A stretch of DNA of 42,263 bases from Prado023 sp964638055 (GTDB lineage Bacteria; Actinomycetota; Actinomycetes; S36-B12; CAIYMF01): positions 1 to 42,263 of the forward strand of contig CAZWXF010000009.1 of the NCBI GenBank assembly GCA_964638055.1. Direction: 5' to 3'. Positions 32,058-41,885 of the stretch are shown here, one piece after another. The notes under the pieces are model-generated. The model had not been told where the DNA came from. It made no database searches and saw only the letters and a list, made by a program, of their open reading frames with translations. Position numbers and translations under genes: made by a program. Numbering within the stretch: position 1 is the stretch's first letter; each line of letters opens with the position of its first letter.

Positions 32058-32951
32058 ATGTCCAACACAGCGCTGCCGTCCACCGAGGCTTCCGAGCCTC
32101 CGGACCTCAGTGCCCTGGCTGCCCAGCACGGGCTCACCTCCAGCAGTGCCCGACAGTCGGTCGGCAGCTACATCAGGGAACTCTGGTCCCGTCGTGACTT
32201 CATCGTGGCCCTGGCCATGAGCCGCAGCTCTGCACAGTACCGCGACACGGTCCTCGGGCGGGTCTGGCAGGTCCTCTCGCCCATCCTCAACGCGGTCGTC
32301 TACTACTTCATCTTCGGCATCCTGCTGCAGACGTCCAAGGGCGTGGACAACTTCCCCGCGTTCCTCATCGCCGGTGTGTTCACCTTCACCTACACCCAGC
32401 GCGCCGTCACCGGGGGGACCCGGGCCATCGCCAACAACCGCCAGATCATCCGCGCGATCCACTTCCCCCGGGCGGTCCTGCCCTTGGCGGTCATCGTGCA
32501 GGAGGTCCAGCAGCAGGTCGTCTCACTGGCGATCCTGTGCGTGATCATCCTGTTCACGGGAGAGCCTCTAACGTGGTCGTGGCTGGCGCTCCTGCCGATC
32601 CTGGCCTTTCAGACCCTGTTCAACACCGGCCTGTGCATGCTCGTTGCCAGGGCCACCGCGGCGAGCCGCGACTTCGCCCAGCTGGTCCCGTTCGCCCTGC
32701 AGACGTGGCGCTACCTGTCCGGAGTCATGTTCAGCATCCCGGTCTTCACCGAGGAGCTCGACCCATGGGTGAAGCAGGCCCTCTACCTCAACCCGCTGAC
32801 CTCGTACCTCGAGATCGTCCGAGACTGCCTGATGGTGAGCTACCAGGCGCCGGGGTACCTCTGGGGCTATGCGATCGGCTGGGCCCTGTTCACCCTCGTG
32901 GCTGGTTTCGTGGTGTTCTACCGAGGCGAGGAGTCGTACTCCCGTGGCTGA
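32058..32951 (+). CDS. ABC-2 type polysaccharide exporter, permease (Wzm/TagG-like)
   Basis: 297 aa. After a soluble N-terminal part with an amphipathic stretch (ARQSVGSYIRELWSRRDFIV) come the ABC-2 permease signature (YRDTVLGRVWQVLSPILNAVVYY) and six hydrophobic segments. The C-terminal NPLTSYLEIVRDCLM is typical of O-antigen/teichoic-acid permeases. AGGAG precedes the ATG. Its end overlaps the ATPase gene by 8 bp, so they form one exporter. Cargo is probably a lipid-linked glycan; this is inferred from family. Confidence 0.9.
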   Translation: MSNTALPSTEASEPPDLSALAAQHGLTSSSARQSVGSYIRELWSRRDFIVALAMSRSSAQYRDTVLGRVWQVLSPILNAVVYYFIFGILLQTSKGVDNFPAFLIAGVFTFTYTQRAVTGGTRAIANNRQIIRAIHFPRAVLPLAVIVQEVQQQVVSLAILCVIILFTGEPLTWSWLALLPILAFQTLFNTGLCMLVARATAASRDFAQLVPFALQTWRYLSGVMFSIPVFTEELDPWVKQALYLNPLTSYLEIVRDCLMVSYQAPGYLWGYAIGWALFTLVAGFVVFYRGEESYSRG

Positions 32952-33912
32952 GACCCATCCTGCGCTGACCCCCGCCGACGACCGGGCCCCCACCGTGGTC
33001 TGCGACGACCTGAACGTCGTGTACCGCGTCATCGCCCAGGGCGGGGCATCGTCGGCTGCCGCGTCCCTGCGACGCATCGCTCGCGGGAAGGGCAGCGGAA
33101 CCGTCTACAAGCGGGTGCATGCAGTGCGCGGCGCATCCTTCGTGGCTCGAGAGGGCGACGCCATCGCCCTGATCGGTCGCAACGGCTCAGGCAAGTCCAC
33201 CCTCCTGCGCGCGATCGCCGGGCTGCTGCCAGCCGAGTCGGGTCACGTGTACACGGCCGGGCGGCCCACCCTGCTCGGCGTCAACGCCGCCCTCATGCGC
33301 GACCTGCCGGGCAGCCAGAACATCCTCCTGGGCTGCATGGCCATGGGCATGACGCGGCAGCAGGCGATCGAACGGCAGGACTGGATCGTCGAGTTCGCCG
33401 ACCTGGGCGAGTTCATCGACATGCCGATGAGCGCCTACTCCTCCGGCATGGCCGCGCGCCTGCGCTTCGCGATCGCGGCCTCGATGAGCCACGAGATCCT
33501 GATGATCGACGAGGCCCTGGCCACCGGCGATGCGGAGTTCCGGAGGCGCAGCGAGCGCCGGATCATGGAGCTGCGCAAGGAGGCCGGCACGGTCTTCCTG
33601 GTCTCGCATTCCCTGGGTGTGGTGCGGATGACCTGCAACCGCGCGATCTGGCTGGAGAAGGGTCAGATCCAGCTGGATGGCGAGGCCAACCAGGTCGTCG
33701 ACGAGTACGAGGCCAAGTACGACCCGGAGGTGGACGCACAGGAGCGCAGGCGCCTTCGGGAGAAGCGGCGCAAGGAGCGGCACGCGCAGGAGGAGGCAGT
33801 CAAGCAGGCGGCGATCCGCGCCCGCGAGGCCAGGGAGGCCGAGGAGGCCCGAGCCATGGCCGGCGACGGGTCCGCGGTCCCCGGGGCTCCCGCGCCCCAC
33901 CCGGCATCCTGA
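32944..33912 (+). CDS. ABC exporter ATPase (Wzt/TagH-like) with charged C-terminal tail
   Basis: 322 aa from GTG 32944. Walker A is GRNGSGKST (78-86), the signature is YSSGM (165-169), Walker B is ILMIDE (185-190) and the switch histidine is H222. This signature and the ALATGDAEFRRRSERRI block are those of Wzt/RfbB/TagH ATPases. In place of the carbohydrate-binding domain of Wzt, the C terminus from about residue 255 is a highly charged helix rich in Arg, Lys and Glu (ERRRLREKRRKERHAQEEAV) ending in a short Ala/Pro tail. Pairs with the overlapping permease. Confidence 0.9.
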   Translation: MAETHPALTPADDRAPTVVCDDLNVVYRVIAQGGASSAAASLRRIARGKGSGTVYKRVHAVRGASFVAREGDAIALIGRNGSGKSTLLRAIAGLLPAESGHVYTAGRPTLLGVNAALMRDLPGSQNILLGCMAMGMTRQQAIERQDWIVEFADLGEFIDMPMSAYSSGMAARLRFAIAASMSHEILMIDEALATGDAEFRRRSERRIMELRKEAGTVFLVSHSLGVVRMTCNRAIWLEKGQIQLDGEANQVVDEYEAKYDPEVDAQERRRLREKRRKERHAQEEAVKQAAIRAREAREAEEARAMAGDGSAVPGAPAPHPAS

Positions 33913-33962
33913 CATGACCAACCATCCCCGCGGCCGAGGCTGCTGACGGCCCGGATCCGGAC

Positions 33963-34928
33963 ATGGGCTCGGACGTCCTGGCGCACCTCGAACGGGCCGG
34001 CGGCGCGTCAGTGGTCACTCGATTCGCCCCGACCCCCAGCGGGTTCCTGCATGCCGGGAACGTGGTCAACGCGCTGCTGACGTCCTGGCTCGCTCGACAG
34101 CACCGGGGCCGGATGCTGCTGCGGATCGACGACTTCGACACAGCCCGTCTGCGCGACCGGTACGTCGAGGACATCTTCGACACGATCCAGTGGCTCGGCC
34201 TGCCCGTGGCGGGCGGCCCCAGTGATGCGGCGCAGTGGGCGCAGCGACGCTCCCTGGCTCATGGCCGAGACCGGCTCGTCCGCGCCCGGGACGAGCTGTG
34301 GGAGCTCCACCCCGACCTGGTGTTCGTGTGCCGGTGCTCGCGCCGTGACCTGTTGGGGGGATTCTGCGTCCGGGGCTGCGCGGCGCGCGGGCACCGCCTG
34401 CGCCCCGGCGAGTCGGCGCTGCGCCTGCACGTGCCCCGGGGGACCACAGTGGCGATGCGGATCGTCGGCGAGCTGGGCGGCCTGCCCCTCGCACCCGCGG
34501 AGTCCCCGACCGGCGAGCAGGGCTCCGAATCGGTCCGGGCGCTCGCGGGAGCCCGCCGGCTCGGGACCGAGGTCTCGGCCGGGGACCACGTCATCTGGCG
34601 GCGGGATGACCTTGCGGCGTATCACCTCGCCTCCGTCGTCCTCGACGAGGGCCTCGGGGTCACGGCGATCGTCCGGGGCATGGACCTGGCGGCGTCCTCG
34701 TCGCTGCAGGTGCATCTGGCCAGGCTGTTGACGGCGCGCGGCCCGGCCGCGGCCACCTACCTGCACCACGGCCTGCTCACGGGTCCGGACGGCAGCAAGC
34801 TCAGCAAGAGCGCGGGCATCCAGTCAGCGCCGCTGCCCCGCGACGGCGCCCTTCGCGGCAGGCTCATGCGCGCTGCGCAGGCCCTGGGGGCGCCCCTGGG
34901 CATCGGGGCACCGCCCGACGAGGGCTGA
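33963..34928 (+). CDS. gluQ: glutamyl-Q tRNA(Asp) synthetase
   Basis: 321 aa, a catalytic-core-only class I synthetase without an anticodon-binding domain. TRFAPTPSGFLHAGN holds the HIGH-type motif, RIDDFDTARLRDRYVEDI the glutamate pocket, and CRCSR...FCVRGC the zinc-binding cysteines of GluQ proteins. HVIWRRDDLAAYHLASVVLD and SKLSKSAG (KMSKS loop) complete the pattern. Members attach glutamate to queuosine in tRNA-Asp. The start is uncertain: ATG 33963 lacks a clear Shine-Dalgarno, and a GTG within codons 15-20 is possible. It sits downstream of the exporter and ends at a bidirectional hairpin. Confidence 0.88.
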   Translation: MGSDVLAHLERAGGASVVTRFAPTPSGFLHAGNVVNALLTSWLARQHRGRMLLRIDDFDTARLRDRYVEDIFDTIQWLGLPVAGGPSDAAQWAQRRSLAHGRDRLVRARDELWELHPDLVFVCRCSRRDLLGGFCVRGCAARGHRLRPGESALRLHVPRGTTVAMRIVGELGGLPLAPAESPTGEQGSESVRALAGARRLGTEVSAGDHVIWRRDDLAAYHLASVVLDEGLGVTAIVRGMDLAASSSLQVHLARLLTARGPAAATYLHHGLLTGPDGSKLSKSAGIQSAPLPRDGALRGRLMRAAQALGAPLGIGAPPDEG

Positions 34929-34955
34929 GGCCGCCCCAGTGACACGCGGGCGGCC
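34929..34955. terminator. bidirectional terminator hairpin
   Basis: GGCCGCCC (34929-34936) and GGGCGGCC (34948-34955) are perfect inverted repeats with an 11-nt loop, exactly filling the 29-bp gap between two convergent stop codons. Confidence 0.75.
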
Positions 34956-34957
34956 GG

Positions 34958-35929
34958 TCAGCTCGTGCGGTCCACCGCGATCGTGAATGCCGCCCGGAAC
35001 GCCTTGCCCCGGGGCACGACCTCCATCGGATCCTGGCCGGAGAACGGGTCGCTGGCGGCAGTCATCGGCTCGATGCAGATGTGGTTGCGGTGCGGCGGGC
35101 CGTAGAGGATCGCCCAGTCGTACCCGATGTCGAACCGGATCGACATGCGCCGACCGTTGCCCCGGATGTACGCGGCGGTCCCGTTCTGGACATCGGCGTA
35201 CAGGTCGTCCAGGTGGCGGTCACCCAGATGCCCGACGATGGGCGCCACATCCTCCCGGGTGCCGGTCGGCAGCAGGGTGGAGTCCAGCGGGCATCGCCGG
35301 GTGAAGGGCAGGTAGACCTCCCACTCGCTGCGCGGCAGCCCGGGGATCGACAGGTAGGGGTGCCAGCCGAAGGCGATCGGAACCTCGTCCTGCCCGGTGG
35401 CGATGATCGCCGTCGAGAAGGTCAGCGACGTGGCTCGCAGGGTCACCTTGATCTCGATGTGGTGCTCGAACGGGAACGCGGAGAAGTCCACGCGCGTCTG
35501 GTCGAAGACGAGGCGCGCCATGATCCATGCCTCGGAGTCGTTCGACTCGATCTCGATGATGTCCCAGTCGGGGCTGCCGCGCAGCAGGCCGTGGATGGGC
35601 TGGCCGTAGGCGTCGAAGCGCATGTGCGGGGTGTTCGGGTGGACGTCGATGCGGCGGACCCCGCCACCCTCGTGGACGACGGCGTACGCCATGCGGCCCA
35701 GACGGTTGGCCCACGGTGCGAGGAGGGGAACGCCGAAGGTCTTCCCCGATTCCACATACCCCTTGAGCCCGTATCGCTGGCCGAGCATCTCCTCGCCGTC
35801 ATGGGTCATCGAGCAGCAGACCATGCCGGCCCTGGGCACGAAGGATGCCGTGACGTTGGCCGGCGACACCAGCGTCACCATCTCGTATTCGGGCATCTCC
35901 GGGTGTGGCCCGCGCGTGATCGAGTACAC
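34958..35929 (-). CDS. aldose 1-epimerase-like protein
   Basis: About 323 aa from GTG 35929; ATG 35896 (312 aa) is the alternative. TACTGT lies 6 nt before the GTG, which favours the longer leaderless form, while the ATG lacks a well-spaced ribosome site. Galactose-mutarotase fold pattern: FGVPLLAPWANRLG with the conserved Asn-Arg, HGLLRGSPDW with the catalytic-type histidine, FGWHPYLSIPG with the second histidine, and HICIEPMTAASDPF with the glutamate near the C terminus. It may interconvert sugar anomers or act on a sugar phosphate; substrate unknown. Confidence 0.85.
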   Translation of the reverse strand: MYSITRGPHPEMPEYEMVTLVSPANVTASFVPRAGMVCCSMTHDGEEMLGQRYGLKGYVESGKTFGVPLLAPWANRLGRMAYAVVHEGGGVRRIDVHPNTPHMRFDAYGQPIHGLLRGSPDWDIIEIESNDSEAWIMARLVFDQTRVDFSAFPFEHHIEIKVTLRATSLTFSTAIIATGQDEVPIAFGWHPYLSIPGLPRSEWEVYLPFTRRCPLDSTLLPTGTREDVAPIVGHLGDRHLDDLYADVQNGTAAYIRGNGRRMSIRFDIGYDWAILYGPPHRNHICIEPMTAASDPFSGQDPMEVVPRGKAFRAAFTIAVDRTS

Positions 35930-36065
35930 GCGCCCACAGTAGGGCTTACCGATGGGGTCCGGCCGGGCGAGCGCTGCCCTGGCCCTCCGGTCATGGGGGG
36001 CCACGCACGAGCGCGCGTGATCGCTGGGCCAGGCCGCTTCGGCCCTGCCGACCTGGCCCGCGGCG

Positions 36066-37223
<1,158 letters not shown>

Positions 37224-37330
37224 GTCTGACGCCTTTCATCCACCGCGATGTGCCCGCACAGGGTAGCGAGCGTGACGAGGGTCACGATCAGGAAGGTGTG
37301 CAGGCGCCCGGAGAGGGGTATGGCTCAGGC

Positions 37331-37906
37331 ATGACCCAAGCTGTCGAGGCTGGTACCAGCCCTGCCACGGTGGAATGGCCACGCCCCCGGCCTCGGCTGC
37401 ACATCCCGGACCGGGTGGCGCGGATCGGCTCGGAGATCGCGAAGTTCGCCAGCGTGGGGGCCATCGCCTTCGTCATCGACGTGGGACTGTTCAACCTGCT
37501 GCGGGCCGACATGCTCATGGACAGCCCGCTCACGGCCAAGACCATCAGCGTGCTGGTGGCGACGATCTTCGCCTACCTGGCCAACCGGCACTGGACCTAC
37601 CGGCACCGTCCGCGCACCGGCGCGCGACGCGAGTCCGCCCTCTTCCTGGCAACCAATGCCGCGGCGCTCCTCATCTCCTGGGCGTGCCTGGCCACGACAC
37701 ACTACGTGCTGGGCCTGGACTCCCAGCTCGCCGACAACATCAGCGGCAACGGCATCGCCCTTGCGCTGGGGACCGCCTTCCGGTTCTACGTGTACCGGAC
37801 CTGGGTCTTTCCCAAGGCTGACGACAGCGTGCTCGTCTTCGACGTGACGACGCCCAGCCTGCAGGAGAGTGCTGATGCCGGCGCCGGGCTGGCCCGCCAG
37901 GCCTGA
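37331..37906 (+). CDS. GtrA family membrane protein
   Basis: 191 aa. A basic N-terminal stretch is followed by four hydrophobic helices in the GtrA pattern: KFASVGAIAFVIDVGLFNLL, KTISVLVATIFAYLANRHWT, ALFLATNAAALLISWACLAT and ALALGTAFRFYVYRTWVF. GtrA proteins are thought to move or present polyprenyl-linked sugars for cell-envelope glycosylation. Start ATG 37331 is chosen because earlier codons lack family character; the Shine-Dalgarno is weak. Context with ugd and the ABC exporter supports a glycan role. Confidence 0.9.
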   Translation: MTQAVEAGTSPATVEWPRPRPRLHIPDRVARIGSEIAKFASVGAIAFVIDVGLFNLLRADMLMDSPLTAKTISVLVATIFAYLANRHWTYRHRPRTGARRESALFLATNAAALLISWACLATTHYVLGLDSQLADNISGNGIALALGTAFRFYVYRTWVFPKADDSVLVFDVTTPSLQESADAGAGLARQA

Positions 37907-37912
37907 TCGCCC

Positions 37913-38944
37913 TCAACGCTGCGCTTCCTCCTCGACCCCCCCACCGCTGGCTCGCCGCTTCCTCGGCGCCTTCCTCGGCGCCAGGGAGCTCACGCGGGTC
38001 AGGCCCACGCCCCGCAACCGTCGTGGGGTCATGTGGCGGATCGCGTAGGCGCCCGAGTCACGCACGGCATCCTCAGTGGCCACGTCGATGAGCGTCATCC
38101 CCGGCCGTGCGATGCCCGTCAGCCGGCTGGCCCGGTTCACCGTGCGCCCGTAGTAGTCGCCCATCCGGGAGACCAGTCCGCCAGTGGCGATCCCGATGCG
38201 GACGTGGAGGGGCTCAGGTCCGGGGGAGGTCAGATCATGGATGGCGACCGCTATCTGGGCCGCTGTGGCTGCCTGGGCGGTCACGAACATGACTTCGTCG
38301 CCCAGGGTCTTGACCAGTCGGGCGCCAGCTCCTGCGACGATGTCCGCGGCCCCGGTCTCGAAGGTGTGCACGAGCTCGGCGAGCTCCTCGTCTCCCATCG
38401 CGCGGACCAGCCGTGTGAATCCCGCGATGTCGGCGAAGCCCACGGTGGCCACAGGAGCCTCAGGATCGATCTCGTCGAGGCCGGCGAGCCCTCGGCCCAT
38501 CACTGCGGCGAGATGCCGGCGCCATGAGTAGACCAGCAGTCGCTCCATGCCCGGCAGAAGCTCGTCGATCGAGTCCCCCAGGCGGTCCATGTCCAGCTCG
38601 GTGTCGGACTCGGCGAGGACCCGGAGCATGGTGTCGACCTGCCAGTCCGCCAGCCTCGCCGCGGTCTGCCCGAGGCTGCGCATGAGCTCGACCGCGGTCT
38701 CGCGATCCATCCGCCCGTCACGGACCCAGGACGACAGGAGCTGCAGTGAGGCCACGTCGCCGACCGTGAAGGCTCGGGCCGACCCCACGTCAGGGAACGC
38801 CATCGCGCGCCAGTAGGGCTGGGCCTCCTCGACCGTGAGTCCCGCACCTGCCGAGGCCTCCTCGCGGGTCAGGTCCGCGGGACCGGCGAGAACGATCTCC
38901 GTGATGCGCCCGATGGCCCCGGCCCTCGGCCCCGGACGTGGCAC
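37913..38944 (-). CDS. class III adenylate cyclase, Rv1264-like
   Basis: 343 aa. The N-terminal part (about residues 20-140) is an all-helical regulatory domain with a MerR-like beginning (LTREEASAGAGLTVEEAQPYWRAMAF is split around a helix turn), as in mycobacterial Rv1264, where it senses pH. The catalytic domain has metal aspartates D172 (GFADIAGFT) and D216 (KTLGDEVMF), the adenine-selecting K212, and the transition-state pair N270/R274 (GRTVNRASRL). The Arg/Lys-rich C-terminal tail (RKAPRKRRAS) is unusual. GTG start at 38944 follows the birA stop by 1 nt, so the two are one transcript. No membrane segment; cytoplasmic cAMP production is expected. Confidence 0.9.
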   Translation of the reverse strand: MPRPGPRAGAIGRITEIVLAGPADLTREEASAGAGLTVEEAQPYWRAMAFPDVGSARAFTVGDVASLQLLSSWVRDGRMDRETAVELMRSLGQTAARLADWQVDTMLRVLAESDTELDMDRLGDSIDELLPGMERLLVYSWRRHLAAVMGRGLAGLDEIDPEAPVATVGFADIAGFTRLVRAMGDEELAELVHTFETGAADIVAGAGARLVKTLGDEVMFVTAQAATAAQIAVAIHDLTSPGPEPLHVRIGIATGGLVSRMGDYYGRTVNRASRLTGIARPGMTLIDVATEDAVRDSGAYAIRHMTPRRLRGVGLTRVSSLAPRKAPRKRRASGGGVEEEAQR

Positions 38945-38945
38945 G

Positions 38946-39872
38946 TCACTGCGCGGAGGCGTGGACCACGTCTCCGACCGTCACGGACACCGCCTCGCCG
39001 TCGGCGTCGACCACCAGCTCGCCGCCCGGGCCGATCGCGATGGCCGTGCCCACCAGGTCGGCCGCGCCGGGGCGGCTGACGCTCACCTGGGCACCCACCG
39101 AGATGCACCGCTCGCGGTAGGCCCCCAAGAGCTTGTCGAGGGCCTCCGGATCCGTGCCGACCGCGTCCCAGGCGGTGAACCAGTGCTCGATGCGCGACAG
39201 GGCGCGGCCGATGAGCTTGGCACGTCGGGGTCGCGCGATGCCGGCCAGCGTGATCGATGTCGCACCGGGGACGGGCAGGTCCTCCGCGGCGAGGTCTGCA
39301 TTGATCCCCACTCCGAGCACGATGGCCTCTGTGGCCTCGTCACGCTCCGCCAGCAGCCCGCCGACCTTGCCGCCACGACCGCTGGGTGCGTCCTCGTCTC
39401 TGATCACAAGATCGTTGGGCCACTTCAGCGAGACGCGGATCCCGGTGACGAACTCGATCGCCTCGGCCACCGCGACGCCGGTCAGCAAGGGCAGGATGCC
39501 CAAGGCATGGTCGGGACCGTCCGGGTGGACCACCACGGAGAACAGGCAGGCCGTTCCGGCCGGCGCTTCCCAGGCACGGTCCAGGCGACCGCGTCCGGCG
39601 GTCTGGACGTCAGAGACGAGGATCGTCCCGGTCGGGGCCCCCGCCGCGGCCATGGCCAGCCCGACCGTGTTCGTCGAGCCGATCTGCGGGAAGACAGTGA
39701 CACTGCGCCATGAGCCACCGCCCTTGCGGATGGACTTCAGGATCGCCGCGGCCTCCAGATCGACCGGCCAGCCGTGCTGATAGGACACACCACTGGAGCG
39801 GGGACTGCCGTCGGAGAACGGGACGAGCGGCGCAGGGCCAGCCACTACCGGCCCAGAGGGGGATTCAGACAC
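38946..39872 (-). CDS. birA: biotin-[acetyl-CoA-carboxylase] ligase
   Basis: 308 aa. Ligase motifs are TAGRGRLDRAWEAPAG (biotinyl-AMP loop, residues 93-98 GRGRLD), SLKWPNDLVI (150-154) and KVGGLLAE. The C-terminal small domain (LVGTAIAIGPGGELVVDADG) is present. There is no N-terminal helix-turn-helix, so it is the monofunctional class that does not act as a repressor. It attaches biotin to carboxylase carrier proteins, consistent with the divergent accD-accE next door. GTG start at 39872 with TAACTT 7 nt upstream: probably leaderless. A roughly 35-residue Pro/Ser-rich lead-in precedes the catalytic fold. Confidence 0.92.
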   Translation of the reverse strand: MSESPSGPVVAGPAPLVPFSDGSPRSSGVSYQHGWPVDLEAAAILKSIRKGGGSWRSVTVFPQIGSTNTVGLAMAAAGAPTGTILVSDVQTAGRGRLDRAWEAPAGTACLFSVVVHPDGPDHALGILPLLTGVAVAEAIEFVTGIRVSLKWPNDLVIRDEDAPSGRGGKVGGLLAERDEATEAIVLGVGINADLAAEDLPVPGATSITLAGIARPRRAKLIGRALSRIEHWFTAWDAVGTDPEALDKLLGAYRERCISVGAQVSVSRPGAADLVGTAIAIGPGGELVVDADGEAVSVTVGDVVHASAQ

Positions 39873-39877
39873 GGGGA

Positions 39878-39885
39878 TAAAGTTA
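39878..39885. promoter_or_regulatory. overlapping divergent -10 boxes of birA and accD
   Basis: On the plus strand TAAAGT (39878-39883) is a -10 box for accD; on the minus strand TAACTT (39885-39880) is a -10 box for birA. They share four bases inside a 40-bp intergenic region, so the two promoters probably cannot be occupied at once. Both -35 regions are weak and lie inside or near the opposite gene. Confidence 0.45.
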
Positions 39886-39912
39886 CTTCACCACGCCCGG
39901 CGAGAGGACGAG

Positions 39913-41526
39913 ATGACTGCCACGGCGCCCGAAACCCCACCCGGCCCGGGAGGCGTCACACCGGACCTCACGAGCACGGCCGGCAAGATCGCCGACCTGG
40001 AGGCCCGCCGTCACGAGGCGATCCTGGCCGGCAAGGCCGCCCGCGTCGAGAAGCAGCACGCGAAGGGCAAGATGACCGCCCGGGAGCGGCTGCGCCACTT
40101 CCTGGACGCCGGCTCCTTCGTCGAGCTCGACGAGCTGGCCCGCCACCGCTCCCACGCATTCGGCGGCCAGAGACTGCGCCCCTACGGCGACGGCGTCGTG
40201 ACCGGCCACGGCACGGTCGACGGGCGGCCGGTCTGCGTGTTCGCCCAGGACTTCACCGTCTTCGGTGGATCGCTCGGCGAGGTCTTCGGCGAGAAGATCA
40301 TCAAGGTGATGGACCTGGCCCTGCGAAACGGCTGGCCCATCGTCGGCATCAACGACTCCGGCGGTGCGCGCATCCAGGAGGGCGTGGTCTCCCTGGGCAT
40401 CTACGGGGAGATCTTCCGGCGCAACGTGATGGCGTCCGGGGTTATCCCGCAGATCTCCCTGATCATGGGCCCCTGCGCCGGCGGTGCGGTGTACTCCCCG
40501 GCGATCACGGACTTCACGGTGATGGTCGACAAGACCTCGCACATGTTCATCACCGGGCCCGACGTCATCAAGACCGTGACCGGCGAGGACGTGGAGTTCG
40601 AGGAGCTGGGGGGCGCCCGCGCGCACAACTCCAAGTCCGGCGTGGCCCACTACATGGGCACCGACGAGCATGACGCCCTCGACTACGTCCGCGCGCTGCT
40701 GTCCTACCTGCCGGCGAACAACTTCGAGCGTGCGCCGGTGCAACCCGGCGCAGCCGACCTCGGCGAGACCGACACGGATCGCGAGCTGGACACGCTGATC
40801 CCGGACTCGCCCAACCAGCCCTACGACATGCACACCGCCATCGAGGCGATCCTCGACGACCAGGAGTTCCTCGAGGTCCAGCCGCTGTTCGCGCCGAACA
40901 TGGTCATCGGGTTCGGCCGCGTCGAGGGGCACTCGGTGGGGATCGTGGCCAACCAGCCGATGCAGTTCGCCGGCACGCTGGACATCGACGCCTCCGAGAA
41001 GGCCGCACGCTTCGTGCGGACCTGCGACGCCTTCAACATCCCGGTCATCACGTTCGTGGACGTCCCCGGCTTCCTGCCCGGCACGTCGCAGGAGTGGGAC
41101 GGGATCATCCGCCGCGGCGCGAAGCTGATCTACGCCTACGTCGAGGCCACCGTGCCGAAGGTGACGGTGATCACGCGCAAGGCCTACGGCGGCGCGTACG
41201 TCGTCATGGGGTCCAAGCACCTGGGCGGCGACGTGAACATCGCCTGGCCGTCCGGTCAGATCGCCGTCATGGGCGCCCAGGGTGCGGTGAGCATCCTCTA
41301 CCGCAAGGAGCTGGCAGCCTCTGACGACGCAGCAGCCACTCGGGCCAGGCTGGAGGCCGAGTACAACCTCGAGCTGGCCAATCCGTACCTCGCTGCCGAG
41401 CGCGGCTACATCGACAACGTGATCCTGCCCCGGGAGACCCGGGCCCAGGTGACCCTGGCGCTGCGCGTCCTGCGCAACAAGCGCGAGTCGATGCCCCCGA
41501 AGAAGCACGGGAACATCCCGCTGTGA
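39913..41526 (+). CDS. acyl-CoA carboxylase beta subunit (AccD/PccB type)
   Basis: 537 aa, carboxyltransferase subunit. KMTARERLRHFLDAGSF, AQDFTVFGGSLGE, GINDSGGARIQEGVVSLGIY and MGPCAGGAVYSPAITDFTVM form the N-terminal half. NNFERAP, the FVDVPGFLPGTSQEWDGIIR block and KAYGGAYVVMGSKHLGGDVN form the C-terminal half. The two oxyanion-hole Gly/Ala pairs are present. It transfers the carboxyl group from biotin to acetyl-, propionyl- or longer acyl-CoA; the specificity residue cannot be assigned with confidence. Ribosome site GAGAGGA. It overlaps the epsilon-subunit gene by 4 bp. The alpha (biotin carboxylase) subunit is not in the window. Confidence 0.93.
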   Translation: MTATAPETPPGPGGVTPDLTSTAGKIADLEARRHEAILAGKAARVEKQHAKGKMTARERLRHFLDAGSFVELDELARHRSHAFGGQRLRPYGDGVVTGHGTVDGRPVCVFAQDFTVFGGSLGEVFGEKIIKVMDLALRNGWPIVGINDSGGARIQEGVVSLGIYGEIFRRNVMASGVIPQISLIMGPCAGGAVYSPAITDFTVMVDKTSHMFITGPDVIKTVTGEDVEFEELGGARAHNSKSGVAHYMGTDEHDALDYVRALLSYLPANNFERAPVQPGAADLGETDTDRELDTLIPDSPNQPYDMHTAIEAILDDQEFLEVQPLFAPNMVIGFGRVEGHSVGIVANQPMQFAGTLDIDASEKAARFVRTCDAFNIPVITFVDVPGFLPGTSQEWDGIIRRGAKLIYAYVEATVPKVTVITRKAYGGAYVVMGSKHLGGDVNIAWPSGQIAVMGAQGAVSILYRKELAASDDAAATRARLEAEYNLELANPYLAAERGYIDNVILPRETRAQVTLALRVLRNKRESMPPKKHGNIPL

Positions 41527-41747
41527 GCGGTTCGGACGGTACGCCGGTGCTGCGGATCCTTCGCGGGGGTGTCCCCGACGACAGCGAGCTCGCGGCGATC
41601 GTCGTGGCGATCGCAGCCGCCTCGGGTGGCCCCACGGAGCCGGGCGTTGGCAGCGGATCCGACGACCGCCGCTGGGCCTACCCCGCGAGCCTGGTCCGAC
41701 CGGCGGTCCACCCGACCGGCTGGTGGGCCTCGGGCCTGCCACGCTGA
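41523..41747 (+). CDS. acyl-CoA carboxylase epsilon subunit
   Basis: 74 aa. VLRILRGGVPDDSELAAIVVAIAA is the characteristic block of the small epsilon subunits (PF13822 type), followed by a Gly/Ser linker and WAYPASLVRPAVHPTGWWAS at the C terminus. Epsilon subunits bind and stabilise the alpha/beta carboxylase in actinobacteria. GTG 41523 overlaps the beta-subunit stop (GTGA), so translation is coupled. Confidence 0.88.
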   Translation: MSGSDGTPVLRILRGGVPDDSELAAIVVAIAAASGGPTEPGVGSGSDDRRWAYPASLVRPAVHPTGWWASGLPR

Positions 41748-41831
41748 TCCACCCGGAGCATCGCCGGGGTCCCAGGGCCGGCGCGGACCAGGACCGAGGA
41801 GTGCAGGGCGTCTGACCGCATGACCTCGGAT

Positions 41832-41878
41832 GCTCCGACCGCGCACCGCGACGGGCGCCGGTCGGAGCCTCGTTCGAG
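41832..41878. terminator. inverted repeat between convergent genes
   Basis: GCTCCGACCG (41832-41841) and CGGTCGGAGC (41869-41878) are perfect 10-bp inverted repeats with a 27-nt GC-rich loop, placed between the stop of the epsilon-subunit gene and the stop of the convergent DUF1540-like gene. Confidence 0.55.
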
Positions 41879-41885
41879 CGTCAGG

